64,000 bases of DNA from Singulisphaera sp. GP187 (GCA_945861245.1 CAMAUE010000001.1:1-64000), one strand, 5' to 3'; counted from the first letter of the stretch, positions 23,889 to 32,483 are shown. Translations and numbers: made by a program. The notes: generated from the letters alone by a model not told the origin.

Positions 23889-24944
23889 ATGCAATCGATT
23901 CCCTTTGAACAAGCGCTGTTTCATCGTCCCGATCGGCTCGATCCCCGACTTGTTGCGCAATCGCCAGGATTCCAGGCCGTTTGGCAGGCCGACGCCATAG
24001 CGCTGGTAACCGGATTCGGTGGACGTCCCGTTGGCGTGGTTTGTCCGTTTGCCGTGTTTGCCAAACCGATCGGCAAAAAGCATGTCGCCGTCGTGCGGGT
24101 GATCGACGAAAAGCCGGAGGTGCTCGCGTCGGGTCTGACGCTGCGTGGCTTGCTGTTTCACTTCCTCATTGTCGATCGAGATTTGTACGAAGCCTGGATC
24201 TGCGACCCGTTCATGCTTGCCGAAAAAATCGCCCCGAGTTGGAGCGTGACTGACCCGCTGTCCACGATTACGCTTTCGACCGACACGTTTCAGGCACGTA
24301 CTCTGGCACAGGTGCAGGCTGTGCTGAAACGCGTGAAAGCGTCCGGGCTTCGGGAAGGCGAGGATCCGGAGGCGCCCGATTTCGAGCGGACGGCCGACAA
24401 CTCGGAAAGTCCTGCCCTCCTCGGCGGCGCGCAGATTCTTGTAGATGGCGGTCGCCTGGTGTTCGAGCGACCGGCGGGCGACCTGCGGCTCGTGTCCGGG
24501 TTGTGGTTGCTGCTGCCGGAAATGACGCGCTACCGCCGTTGGCCATGCAGTTTCGCGTTTTCGTCGGACCTCGACTTCGACGTTCTGGTCGTGCCGAAAC
24601 TCGACGAGGTAATTCTCGAAAGCTACACCACGGAGGAGCAAGCGGCGGATTACCCCGATGGCGCGTACGAGCTAGCATTGCAACGAGCCACGGAGAACGG
24701 CGATCAAAATGACCTCGACGAAGTATTCCGTCGGCGTGACGGTAACCAGACGCTGCGCATCGGGATCATATTATTCGTCGTCATGTCGCTGCTCGTGTTC
24801 GCCTCACGCTGGCTGACGCCGACGCCGCTGCCGCCTCCATCGCTGAAAGTGCTTACCGCGGCCACGATTGTGAGCATATGCGATCCCGTGCCGGCAGCGA
24901 CGATGGTGCTCTATTGGGATCATCGCGAGAAGAACGAAAAGTAA
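23889..24944 (+). CDS. Hypothetical protein with C-terminal membrane segments, 351 aa
   Basis: The protein has a soluble part of about 280 residues and two hydrophobic segments near the C-terminus (IGIILFVVMSLLVFASRWLT and LTAATIVSICDPVPAATMVL). A region FVVMSL...PTPLPPPSL separates them. The early segment IALVTGFGGRPVGVVCPFAV is hydrophobic and may be part of a folded core. I recognise no family. The start is the ATG at 23889. It is followed by the TVP38 gene 64 bp downstream on the same strand, so the two could be co-transcribed. Confidence 0.65.
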   Translation: MQSIPFEQALFHRPDRLDPRLVAQSPGFQAVWQADAIALVTGFGGRPVGVVCPFAVFAKPIGKKHVAVVRVIDEKPEVLASGLTLRGLLFHFLIVDRDLYEAWICDPFMLAEKIAPSWSVTDPLSTITLSTDTFQARTLAQVQAVLKRVKASGLREGEDPEAPDFERTADNSESPALLGGAQILVDGGRLVFERPAGDLRLVSGLWLLLPEMTRYRRWPCSFAFSSDLDFDVLVVPKLDEVILESYTTEEQAADYPDGAYELALQRATENGDQNDLDEVFRRRDGNQTLRIGIILFVVMSLLVFASRWLTPTPLPPPSLKVLTAATIVSICDPVPAATMVLYWDHREKNEK

Positions 24945-25008
24945 CGATCCGCGATACGTGCACAATACCGCGCTCCGTTGTGCATCGCCGCTAATCGACG
25001 GGATTGAC

Positions 25009-25737
25009 ATGTCAACGCCTGTAACCGATCCGCCGCCGTCTCGCCACTGGATTCGGCTGGGCGTTGTCTTCGTTTTCATCGCGGGCATCGTCGGCTTCTT
25101 TTTTTTTGGCGGCCTCGATTACCTTTCGTGGGACACCCCACGCGGTCGACTCACCGAATTTCGTGAAGCGGTGGACGACAATCTACCCCTTGCGATCGCC
25201 GTCTTCTTTCTTATATATCTCGGTGTTACCGCATTATCTCTGCCAATCGCCTCGACGGTATCATTAATCGGGGGAGCAATTTTCGGGCGTTGGCTTGGCA
25301 CGGGCGTCGTGCTCGTAGCGGCAACGTGTGGCGCGACGCTTGCCTTTTTGAGCAGCCGACTCTTGTTCCGCGATTGGGTCGAACGCAAGTTCGGTTCTCG
25401 GCTCAAACTAATTCAGGACGGCGTTGCAAGGGAAGGTGCCTACTATCTCTTCACGTTGCGGCTAATCCCGTACTTTCCGTTTTTTCTTATCAACCTAGGC
25501 ATGGGTTTGACGCCGATCCACGTGCGGACTTTTTTTTGGGTGAGCATGATCGGCATGCTGCCAGGAACGTTCATGATTGTCAACGCCGGGCGTGAACTGA
25601 GCGAAATCGAATCGCCGGGCGATATCGTGTCGTGGGGAATGCTGATTGCGTTTGCCTTGTTGGGATTAGTGCCGCTTGTATTGCGGAAGGTGCTGACGTG
25701 GGTTCGCAAGCCGACGCACCCAGAGCCGGAAGCGTAA
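25009..25737 (+). CDS. TVP38/TMEM64 family membrane protein
   Basis: The 242-aa protein has about six hydrophobic segments and the SNARE-associated/DedA-like core: IASTVSLIGGAIFGRWLGTG (about residues 83-102) and LRLIPYFPFFLINLGMGLTP (about 149-168), with the family's characteristic RLIPxFPFxxxN pattern. Such proteins are integral membrane proteins implicated in membrane homeostasis and lipid scrambling, and in bacteria the role is uncertain. I start at ATG 25009; a GTG at 24958 would add 17 residues. The gene ends in a family C palindrome that encodes Glu-Pro-Glu-Ala and the TAA stop, the same ending as the Tsr3/DTW-like gene. Confidence 0.87.
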   Translation: MSTPVTDPPPSRHWIRLGVVFVFIAGIVGFFFFGGLDYLSWDTPRGRLTEFREAVDDNLPLAIAVFFLIYLGVTALSLPIASTVSLIGGAIFGRWLGTGVVLVAATCGATLAFLSSRLLFRDWVERKFGSRLKLIQDGVAREGAYYLFTLRLIPYFPFFLINLGMGLTPIHVRTFFWVSMIGMLPGTFMIVNAGRELSEIESPGDIVSWGMLIAFALLGLVPLVLRKVLTWVRKPTHPEPEA

Positions 25738-25770
25738 ACGACGGTGTATTTTGTCCGTCGCTTACGGCTC
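25723..25770. repeat. Family C inverted repeat at a gene's stop codon
   Basis: GAGCCGGAAGCGTAAACGAC pairs with GTCCGTCGCTTACGGCTC. The first 15 bp are the last codons of the TVP38 gene, GAG CCG GAA GCG TAA. The convergent lipoprotein gene ends 20 bp further on. Confidence 0.9.
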
Positions 25771-25789
25771 TTTGGCGATTGAATAGACT

Positions 25790-26602
25790 TCACGGAATGG
25801 GCAGCGGCCTACCCACAGAAATGCCGCCGCCGGGATTGCGTGGCCACGATGGGTCGGACACTGGCGTCCACGAACTCGGCGTCACACGATTCATCGGCAT
25901 AAGGATCGGCGGCGCGGTCTCGAAACCCGGCAGCGGACATGGCGCAATGTTTGTCGGCATTCCCTGCAATCGCTTTTGTGCTGCGCCGGGCACGAGCCTA
26001 ACCTTGATGTCCTTGTCCGCTTCAAATAACCGCTGGTCCGGCGTGACGAATCGCACGACCACGCGAACCATCTCCGTCGTCGGCAGCACCTTCCAGGGCA
26101 ACGTTAGCGTGTAGCCCGTACTCAGCAGTCCCTGCTTCCAGCTTTGCCGAAGCTTCTCCGCGTCGATATCCCATTGGCATAACGGCAGCTTCGAGCCTTG
26201 GGGGTGGATTTCCAGCACGATGATTTGCAGCGTTCCCGGTGCTTTGATCGTGTGATCGCTCTCGTCGCGGGGCTCGATGACTACTTGCAATAACTCGTCG
26301 CCGGGTTTATTGTCATGATCCAGCGCGGCGGTCGATCGGCCCAAGGTGATGCGTTTCAAGCCGAACGTCTGGGCAGCTTGTTCCGCGGGAATCTTGACTC
26401 CCTGGCGTAACGCTTCGATCTCGCGCTGTAGCGAGAGGATACGCGATTCGGAGTGGCGCTGATCGGCCATGGCCTCGCGATACATCGTTTCGCGAGTACG
26501 GAGTTCAGTCTCGACGAGATCGGTGCGATTGCGGCAACCGATGCTGGATATGAGTAGCATCGGAAGAAGGAACAAGAACAAAGCTCGGCATCCTGCCCGC
26601 AT
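25790..26602 (-). CDS. Putative lipoprotein with coiled coil, 270 aa
   Basis: The N-terminus has a hydrophobic signal sequence with a lipobox-like end (LFLFLLPMLLISSIGCRNRT), so lipid attachment at Cys23 or nearby is likely. A coiled-coil stretch of about 50 residues follows (TRETMYREAMADQRHSESRI, then LSLQREIEALRQGV). The middle has a beta-rich part with LLQVVIEPRDESDHTIKAPG, and the last 60 residues are proline-rich (NPGGGISVGRPLPIP). No family with known function is recognised. It lies downstream of clpP in the same direction, with a family A palindrome between. Confidence 0.72.
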   Translation of the reverse strand: MRAGCRALFLFLLPMLLISSIGCRNRTDLVETELRTRETMYREAMADQRHSESRILSLQREIEALRQGVKIPAEQAAQTFGLKRITLGRSTAALDHDNKPGDELLQVVIEPRDESDHTIKAPGTLQIIVLEIHPQGSKLPLCQWDIDAEKLRQSWKQGLLSTGYTLTLPWKVLPTTEMVRVVVRFVTPDQRLFEADKDIKVRLVPGAAQKRLQGMPTNIAPCPLPGFETAPPILMPMNRVTPSSWTPVSDPSWPRNPGGGISVGRPLPIP

Positions 26603-26651
26603 GAATCTTGTCCCTTGTTGGAGTGAAACAATGCACGTCCATTTTTCGTTT

Positions 26652-26706
26652 TCCGCTTGCGGCTTAGCGCTCGAAAAATCTCAGCGAGCACTAAGCCGCA
26701 AGCGGC
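26652..26706. repeat. Family A inverted repeat
   Basis: TCCGCTTGCGGCTTAGCGCT pairs with AGCGAGCACTAAGCCGCAAG and extends to GCGGC. It lies 13 bp after the stop of the first clpP and 50 bp before the lipoprotein start. Confidence 0.92.
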
Positions 26707-26718
26707 AGAAACGAAATA

Positions 26719-27309
26719 CTACGGTGTCGGCAATCGCGTCATTACATTGTCCACGAGACCGTACGCCTTGGCCTCTTCTGCGGACATGAAATTATCGCGG
26801 TCGCAATCTTTTTCGATCTGGTCGTAGGTCTTGCCCGAGTGCTTGACCAGAATGTCGTTCAACACCTTCTTCAGGCGTTGATTTTCCTTCAGGCGAATCA
26901 ATATCTCGGTCGTCGTGCCGCGCATGCCGCCTAACGGCTGATGGATCATGATGCGCGAGTTAGGCAGCGTATTACGCTTGCCTTTGGTGCCCGCACACAG
27001 GAGCACAGCGCCCATGCTGGCAGCCTGGCCAATGCAGTACGTGGCCACGTCGCAGCTGATAAACTGCATCGTGTCGTAAATGCTCAAGCCCGCCGTCACC
27101 GACCCGCCGGGACTGTTAATGTACAGGTTGATGTCCTTCTTCGGCTCGTCGAATTGCAGGTAGAGCATCTGCGCGACGATCACGCTTGCGCTGTCGTCGT
27201 TGACTTCGCCCTGCAGAAAGATAATTCGATCTTTCAGCAGTCGGCTGTAGATGTCGAACACCCGTTCTTCGCGTCCGCCGCCTTCAACAACATAGGGAAT
27301 CAGAGGCAT
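26719..27309 (-). CDS. clpP: ATP-dependent Clp protease proteolytic subunit
   Basis: The ATG at 27309, preceded by GGAGAACGC, gives 196 aa; the in-frame start at 27354 lacks such a site. The catalytic serine is in [12 protein letters not shown] (about residues 95-106) and the histidine in MIHQPLGG (about 122-129), followed by the expected aspartate in the [16 protein letters not shown] region. This is a canonical ClpP, which forms tetradecamers and degrades proteins delivered by ClpX or ClpA. It is the 3' member of a tandem pair with a second, more divergent paralogue 139 bp upstream on the same strand. Confidence 0.93.
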   Translation of the reverse strand: MPLIPYVVEGGGREERVFDIYSRLLKDRIIFLQGEVNDDSASVIVAQMLYLQFDEPKKDINLYINSPGGSVTAGLSIYDTMQFISCDVATYCIGQAASMGAVLLCAGTKGKRNTLPNSRIMIHQPLGGMRGTTTEILIRLKENQRLKKVLNDILVKHSGKTYDQIEKDCDRDNFMSAEEAKAYGLVDNVMTRLPTP

Positions 27310-27386
27310 TGCGTTCTCCGAAAACCTCCAGACCCATTTCGTAAAATCGGCCATCCGGAGGGGATAAGTTGAGGGAATCTAGATAG

Positions 27387-27434
27387 TCCGCCATTAATAG
27401 GGGGTTTGCCATGGAACCCGCCATAAATGGCGGG
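27387..27434. repeat. Inverted repeat between the two clpP genes
   Basis: CCCGCCATAAATGGCGGG at 27417-27434 is a perfect hairpin, and CCGCCATTAAT at 27388 is a third related arm. It resembles the fourth palindrome at 2652-2701. It lies 15 bp past the stop of the upstream clpP paralogue. Confidence 0.85.
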
Positions 27435-27448
27435 CGATATGACTTGAA

Positions 27449-28075
27449 CTATTTCTTGACAACCACCTCATCGACGAGGCCGAATTCTTTCGCTTCAGCT
27501 GCGGTGAAATAGCGGTCGCGCTCGGTTTCTTGGCCGATACGCTCGACGGTTTGCCCGCAATGTTTGGCGAGGATTTCGTTGAGACGCATGCGGTCTTTGT
27601 CGAACTCTTTGGCCTGGATTTCCATGTCGGTGATTTGCCCACTGACTTGGCCCCACGGCTGGTGGATCATCACCTTGGAGTTGGGCAGGGCGAAGCGTTT
27701 GCCCTTCGTCCCCGCCGCAAGCAGGATGGCGGCGCCGGAAGCAGCCATGCCCATGCAATACGTGGCGATGGGGCATTCCACGAATTGCATCGTGTCATAA
27801 ATCGCCAGCGTCGAGTACACCGAGCCGCCGGGGCAGTTGATGTACATGTGGATTTCTTGGGTCTTATTTTCATACTGCAGAAACAGGAGTTGCTGAATCG
27901 TGATATTGGCCGTCACGTCAGAGATTTCCTCGATGCCGCCATTTCCGGTCGAGGCGCCGACGAAGATGATGCGGTTTTCCATGAGCAAATCGGACAACGT
28001 CATCTGCCGCTGTCTGGCGTAGTTGCCCCGTTGCGCCTTGGGATCGAGGCGAAATGGCTCGTTCATATTGAACAT
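27449..28075 (-). CDS. Second, divergent ClpP paralogue
   Basis: The protein keeps the ClpP framework (IHMYINCPGGSVYSTLAIYD) and the catalytic positions: serine in MGMAASGAAILLAAGTKG (about residues 111-128; the usual Met after Ser is Gly) and histidine in VMIHQPWGQVSGQ. The terminal part RYFTAAEAKEFGLVDEVVVK is also normal. Extra residues before the core (about 25) make it longer than the first paralogue. The ATG at 28075 has AAGGG before it; upstream ATGs at 28111 and 28123 are in frame and possible. Two ClpP isoforms can form mixed rings in other bacteria, and that is likely but unproven here. Confidence 0.88.
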   Translation of the reverse strand: MFNMNEPFRLDPKAQRGNYARQRQMTLSDLLMENRIIFVGASTGNGGIEEISDVTANITIQQLLFLQYENKTQEIHMYINCPGGSVYSTLAIYDTMQFVECPIATYCMGMAASGAAILLAAGTKGKRFALPNSKVMIHQPWGQVSGQITDMEIQAKEFDKDRMRLNEILAKHCGQTVERIGQETERDRYFTAAEAKEFGLVDEVVVKK

Positions 28076-28213
28076 TAGAAAGTACCCTTCAGAAGGATTG
28101 CGTATTTCCATCGCTCTTACCATTGTACGGACGATGTCAAGAGGGCCAGAGCGCCTGCTAGTTTCGTAGATTAACTATCGCCGAAATAACCCCTACTATC
28201 GGGAGAGTTCACC

Positions 28214-29104
28214 ATGTTGTCGCGTTTTCGCTGGGTAGGCCTCGTGATCGTGCTCGCGCTGGCGAGTGTGTCGGTCGCGCATGCACAATCGGATTCAAAG
28301 GGCCTGCGAGTTTTCTCCGCCGGGCATAGCTTCCATTACTTCATGCCGCCGATCTTGACCGACATCGCCAAGAAAGCTGGCCTGACCGAGCACAAACAGG
28401 TCGGCCTATCGGCCATCGGCGGTTCGCGCGTAATTCAGCATTGGGCCAAGATCGATCCGAAGAGCACGTCTGCGGAAAAGAATCAAGCGAAGGAAATGCT
28501 CAAGGCGGGCACGGTCGATGTCTTCACGATGTCGCCGATCCATTTGCCGGACGATGGTATTGGGAATTTCGTCAAGCTCGCCGTGGAAAGTAACCCGAAG
28601 GTGCGCGTGCTCGTACAGGAGTTCTGGTTGCCGTTCGACATCTATGACACAACATTCTTGAAACGGCCAAAAGACATCGATCACGACAAGCCGACGATCG
28701 ACGAGTTGCGTAAATTGCATGAGCAATATTTCAAAGACATGGACACACATGTGATTTCGCTTAACAAGAAATATAACACGAGTGCGGTCTATGTCGTGCC
28801 GGTCGGCCAAGCGGTATTAACACTGCGAGAACGGATCGTAACCAAGAAGGCTCCGGTGCTGACGAAGCAATCGGAACTTTTCACCGACCCCATTGGCCAC
28901 GCCACAGCGCCGTTGCGCGTGCTGGTGGCATATTGCCATTACGCGGCGATCTATCAGAAAACGCCGGTTGGCCTGCCCGTGCCAGCAGGATTGGGCGATG
29001 CGAAATCGGAAGCCACGCAGGCGTTGAATCGCATGTTGCAGGAAATCGCCTGGGACGCGGTGACGAGCCATCCGCTGAGCGGTGTGACGGCGGGTAAGAA
29101 ATAA
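28214..29104 (+). CDS. Exported SGNH-like hydrolase-type protein, function unknown
   Basis: GGGAGAG precedes the ATG. A signal peptide (GLVIVLALASVSVAHAQSDS) is followed by VFSAGHSFHYFMPPILTDIA, with a serine in the position of an SGNH nucleophile block, and later by FTDPIGHATAPLRVLVAY, where the DxxGH resembles the block with catalytic Asp and His. The match to SGNH/GDSL-like esterases of planctomycetes is by pattern only. The middle part holds a long charged helical stretch (FLKRPKDIDHDKPTIDELRK). It probably acts in the periplasm or outside. Stop codon is immediately followed by a family B palindrome. Confidence 0.62.
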   Translation: MLSRFRWVGLVIVLALASVSVAHAQSDSKGLRVFSAGHSFHYFMPPILTDIAKKAGLTEHKQVGLSAIGGSRVIQHWAKIDPKSTSAEKNQAKEMLKAGTVDVFTMSPIHLPDDGIGNFVKLAVESNPKVRVLVQEFWLPFDIYDTTFLKRPKDIDHDKPTIDELRKLHEQYFKDMDTHVISLNKKYNTSAVYVVPVGQAVLTLRERIVTKKAPVLTKQSELFTDPIGHATAPLRVLVAYCHYAAIYQKTPVGLPVPAGLGDAKSEATQALNRMLQEIAWDAVTSHPLSGVTAGKK

Positions 29105-29193
29105 CGTTAAGCCGCTCGCCCGTGGCGAGCGCGAACGCCGCTATTCGCCATGTTGTTGATTCGCCCACGCTCGCCAAAGGCGAGCGGCTAAAC
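29105..29193. repeat. Family B inverted repeat
   Basis: GTTAAGCCGCTCGCCCGTGG (left) pairs with CCAAAGGCGAGCGGCTAAAC (right). It starts on the base after the preceding stop and ends 28 bp before the creatininase start. Confidence 0.9.
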
Positions 29194-29221
29194 AGTTCAC
29201 TTGATTGAACGGAGAACCCTG

Positions 29222-29980
29222 GTGGAACTATACGAAATGCCCTGGCCGCGCGTGGCCGCGTTGTCCAAGGATACGCCGGTTGTAATCCCGATCGCCGCGC
29301 TGGAGCAGCATGGCCATCACATGCCGGTGTTTACCGATAGCATGTTACTCGGCGAGGTAATTCGGCGCACAAAGGAAAAGCTCGGCGATAAGGTGTTGTT
29401 CACGCCGTTAATGTGGTTGGGTAATTCGCACCACCACCTCGATTTCGCAGGCACGCTCTCCGCCTCGCCGCGTGTTTACATGGATATGCTCATCGACCTG
29501 GCCGAGAACATGATGTTCCACGGTTTCAAACGCATCGTCTTTGTCAACGGCCACGGCGGTAACATCGTGCCCGCTCAGCAAGCGCTTTTCGAGCTTCGTC
29601 AAAAAGTACGCGAGCGCGGCGACTTGCTGCTTCTCAGCACGACTTACTGGACACTTGGCGGCAAGCCGAACGAGGTTGATACGTCGCTCAAGCAAACGCA
29701 GATGGGCCACGCTTGCGAATGGGAAACTTCGATGATGTTGCGCATCGCGCCGCATCTCGTCGGCGATTTGACCAAAGTCAGCGAAGTCTCGTTCGCCGGC
29801 GGTTTCGCGCCGGCGCATCGCGCGTGGATCACGAAAGACCGCACCGTGCCGGGCCACATCGGCGATCCTCGCCATGCCACCGCCGAGAAAGGCGAGACAT
29901 TGTTCCGCGTCTTCGCCGATGATGTCGTGAAGTTCCTGAACCGCATTCTTGCCTGGGACGGCAAAACGTGGGATGCGTAG
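29222..29980 (+). CDS. Creatininase family protein
   Basis: The metal ligands of the family are visible: ALEQHGHHMPVFTD (Glu, His and Asp, about residues 27-40), FVNGHGGNIVPAQQ (His, about 107-120) and CEWETS (Glu). These bind two metal ions in amidohydrolases that open cyclic amides such as creatinine; related proteins act in cofactor synthesis. The substrate here is unknown. I start at GTG 29222 because GGAG lies 7 bp before it; a TTG at 29201 is in frame and would add 7 residues. The protein is 252 aa, normal for the family. Confidence 0.83.
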   Translation: MELYEMPWPRVAALSKDTPVVIPIAALEQHGHHMPVFTDSMLLGEVIRRTKEKLGDKVLFTPLMWLGNSHHHLDFAGTLSASPRVYMDMLIDLAENMMFHGFKRIVFVNGHGGNIVPAQQALFELRQKVRERGDLLLLSTTYWTLGGKPNEVDTSLKQTQMGHACEWETSMMLRIAPHLVGDLTKVSEVSFAGGFAPAHRAWITKDRTVPGHIGDPRHATAEKGETLFRVFADDVVKFLNRILAWDGKTWDA

Positions 29981-30021
29981 AGTTGCGCTTGACTCAAGGG
30001 TTGCGGTAGAATTAGAGTGGC

Positions 30022-30054
30022 GTTTAGCCGCTCGCCTTTGGCGAGCGGCTAAAC
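30022..30054. repeat. Family B hairpin without a loop
   Basis: GTTTAGCCGCTCGCC followed by TTTGGCGAGCGGCTAAAC is a single tight hairpin. It is a half-length version of the family and lies 41 bp after the creatininase stop and 24 bp before ispG. Confidence 0.93.
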
Positions 30055-30078
30055 GAATAATATTACGGAGATCCAACG

Positions 30079-31278
30079 ATGTACAAACACCCCTTCACTC
30101 GCCACAAAACCCGCGTCGTCACGGTCGGCGGTGTTCCGGTCGGCGGTGATTATCCGATCATCGTGCAGTCGATGACCACGCCCGACACCTACAACATCGA
30201 AGCCACCGTCGCCGAGATTCATCGCCTCGAGGAAGCCGGCTGCGAACTCGTGCGCGTCACCGTCCCCAAGGCCGAGGACGCGGCGGTGCTTGGCGAGATC
30301 AAAAAGCGGATCAAGATTCCGCTCATCGTCGATATTCACTTCGATCACAAGATGGCCCTGGCCGCTCTTGATCATCCGATCGACAAGATACGCCTCAATC
30401 CGGGCAACATCGGCGGCATGGATCGCTTTCGCCAGGTCGTCCGCAAGGCCAAGGACAAAGGCATCCCGATGCGCATTGGCGTCAACGCCGGCAGTCTCGA
30501 ACGCGAATTCGCCATGAAGTACGGCTTCCCGTGCCCGCCGGCGATGGTCGACAGCGCCCTACGCTATATCGAAATTGCCGAGTCCGAAGGGTATCACGAC
30601 ATCATCATCTCGCTGAAATCGAGCGACGTAATCACCGCTGTTGAAGCGTATCGACTGTACGCCAAGCAAGCGAACTATCCGACGCACATCGGCATCACCG
30701 AAGCGGGCAAGGCGCCATATGCCACCATTAAATCAGCATGCGGCCTGGCGCCGCTGTTGCTCGACGGCATCGGCGACACCATCCGCATCTCGCTCCTGGG
30801 CGATCCGGTCCCGGAAATCGCCGCCGCGTTCGACATCCTGCAAGCGACCAAACGCCGGGTGCGCAGGCCGGAGATCATCGCCTGTCCGACCTGTGGCCGA
30901 CTCGAAATCGACCTCGAGAAAATCATCGCCGAGTTGGAGCAGCGTTTGGCCGGTCGCCAAACGGCAATCACGATCAGTGTGCTCGGCTGCGTCGTCAACG
31001 GACCCGGCGAAGCACGTGAAGCGGATCTCGGCATCGCCGCCGGCGGTGGCAAGGGCATGATCTTCAAACGCGGCGAGAAGCTATACACAATCCCGGAAAG
31101 TGAAATGGTGGACGCGCTCATGAAGGAAATCGAAATCTGGGAAGTCGAGGAACGCACAGCCGGCCGACTGCAAACCGGCGGTCCATCGTTCAAAACCGAC
31201 GCCCGCAAAGCGGACAACCATCACCACGAAATAGCTGAAAACGCGAGCGGCAGACTCGGCCTGCCGCTGCTAAAATGA
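30079..31278 (+). CDS. ispG: 4-hydroxy-3-methylbut-2-en-1-yl diphosphate synthase
   Basis: The protein (399 aa) has the IspG/GcpE fold: an N-terminal TIM-barrel starting VQSMTTPDTYNIEATVAEIH with IRLNPGNIG, and a C-terminal part with the iron-sulfur ligands CPTCGR (Cys pair near residue 275) and GCVVNGPGEA (Cys near 310). It converts ME-cPP to HMBPP in the MEP isoprenoid pathway, which supplies precursors for the squalene genes at 5-8 kb. GGAGAT precedes the ATG. The last 40 residues (QTGGPSFKTDARKADNHHHE) extend past the conserved end and are poorly conserved in composition. Isoprenoid genes are not otherwise clustered here. Confidence 0.94.
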   Translation: MYKHPFTRHKTRVVTVGGVPVGGDYPIIVQSMTTPDTYNIEATVAEIHRLEEAGCELVRVTVPKAEDAAVLGEIKKRIKIPLIVDIHFDHKMALAALDHPIDKIRLNPGNIGGMDRFRQVVRKAKDKGIPMRIGVNAGSLEREFAMKYGFPCPPAMVDSALRYIEIAESEGYHDIIISLKSSDVITAVEAYRLYAKQANYPTHIGITEAGKAPYATIKSACGLAPLLLDGIGDTIRISLLGDPVPEIAAAFDILQATKRRVRRPEIIACPTCGRLEIDLEKIIAELEQRLAGRQTAITISVLGCVVNGPGEAREADLGIAAGGGKGMIFKRGEKLYTIPESEMVDALMKEIEIWEVEERTAGRLQTGGPSFKTDARKADNHHHEIAENASGRLGLPLLK

Positions 31279-31335
31279 GGTGGTGATTTTCTCGCAGCAT
31301 CGATTTTACTTCACGCGGTTTGAATTGTCGCATCG

Positions 31336-31395
31336 GTGGCGCAGGCATTCCTGTCTGCGTAAACCCCGAGCACAGACAGGAATGTCTGTGCCACC
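31336..31395. repeat. Inverted repeat in a gene-free stretch
   Basis: GGTGGCGCAGGCATTCCTGT pairs with ACAGGAATGTCTGTGCCACC (allowing a few mismatches), with a loop of about 15 bp. It lies 58 bp after the ispG stop. The rest of 31279-31598 contains no ORF I can support; the SD and start of the next gene occupy its end. Confidence 0.82.
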
Positions 31396-31598
31396 GTTCA
31401 GTAAATTGGACAAGTCTAGCCGTTCAAGGTATACTTGCGGCATGTTGGGGCAACCTATATCATCATTATACCAAGCGACGTGTCGATGCCAGGCTCGCTA
31501 ATGAGCGTACTGCATCTCACTTCACTCCTCAATTCTGCGATCGTCGACAGTGGGTTGGCGATCGTCGTTCGGTTCACGTTATTTTGGAGGGTCCGCTG

Positions 31599-32072
31599 AT
31601 GAAGAATCTGTTGAGAGCTGGTTGGGCATTGCGATTGACGGGCGTTGCCCTTGTCGCCATGTTCTGCATTGGCCGTGTGGAGCCGCAGGATCCGAACGCA
31701 GAGGCAACGTACGGTTCGGTTAAGCTGCGAGCGGGCTTCACGCCAGATCCCTACACCAAGAAACTGACTGCGGGCGGGCCGATCCTCACGGATAAGGGCG
31801 GCGTCAACGCGCATATCGCCAAGGCTCCGGACTTCAAGCTGTTCTACACCGCCAAGAACTTCGCATTGACGATCCGCGCCACTTCCGAAGCTGACACGAC
31901 GCTGCTTGTCAATCTTCCCAGCGGTAAGTTCGTCGCTGACGACGACAGCGGCGGCAATCTGAATCCCCGCTTGCGTTTCCCCACTCCGCAATCAGGCCGT
32001 TACGACATCTGGGTCGGCACGCTAGGCAAAAACACGGCGCCTGCGACGCTGATTATCACCGAATTGAAGTAA
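31599..32072 (+). CDS. Exported pre-peptidase C-terminal (PPC)-like domain protein
   Basis: GGAGG lies 10 bp before the ATG at 31599, which gives 157 aa and a signal peptide (GWALRLTGVALVAMFCIGRV). The mature part has a beta-sandwich pattern resembling PPC domains, with FVADDDSGGNLNPRLRFPTP, where the DDDSGGxLNPR motif is characteristic, and a final strand YDIWVGTLGKNTAPATLIIT. Such domains usually accompany secreted proteases; here it is alone. The related protein at 53075-53860 has two of them. Function is unknown and probably envelope-related. A longer in-frame ORF from 31320 has no ribosome site. Confidence 0.75.
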   Translation: MKNLLRAGWALRLTGVALVAMFCIGRVEPQDPNAEATYGSVKLRAGFTPDPYTKKLTAGGPILTDKGGVNAHIAKAPDFKLFYTAKNFALTIRATSEADTTLLVNLPSGKFVADDDSGGNLNPRLRFPTPQSGRYDIWVGTLGKNTAPATLIITELK

Positions 32073-32089
32073 CCACGAAAACCACATCG

Positions 32090-32148
32090 GCGAGCCAGGA
32101 GCGTCAGCGACCGGAGGAAAACCACCGTCGCTCACGCTACCGGCTCGC
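32090..32148. repeat. Family C inverted repeat
   Basis: GCGAGCCAGGAGCGTCAGCG pairs with CGCTCACGCTACCGGCTCGC with some mismatches. It lies 18 bp after the PPC-like gene. Confidence 0.82.
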
Positions 32149-32259
32149 AAGCAAAACTAGATGGTGCGATCTCGCTCATCCATTGATCTTGCTATAGGCT
32201 GACGCTGACGGTTCAGAGCGTTAGGCAAGCAATTGTCTGCGAAGGCTTTGAGAGGGCGC

Positions 32260-32457
32260 TGGTTCGCAAGAACGCGGCGTGCGAGTTGAGTGACCAGCCA
32301 ATGTTTGAAGGACCGACGGATCGGCAACATCGAGACGCTGCAATCCGAAATTGCCGCCTGGTCAACCCGTGTCAACCAGAAGCAACGAGCCGTCGGTTGG
32401 CAATTCACCATCGACAAGGCGAGGCTCAAATTGAAGCGGCTTTACCCGGAAATTTAG
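32260..32457 (+). pseudogene. C-terminal remnant of an IS630-family transposase
   Basis: In the frame ending with TAG at 32455-32457 the DNA reads SQCLKDRRIGNIETLQSEIA, AWSTRVNQKQRAVGWQFTID and KARLKLKRLYPEI, which matches the C-terminal end of IS630-type DDE transposases (…VxWQFTTxDARxKLKRLYP). A stop codon interrupts the frame at 32287, and the expected ELS segment just before lies in another frame, so it is frameshifted and truncated at its 5' end. No inverted terminal repeat of the element was recognised. It is the only transposase trace in the window. Confidence 0.72.
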
Positions 32458-32483
32458 TCTCGACAGGGCGCTAGTAACCATTC

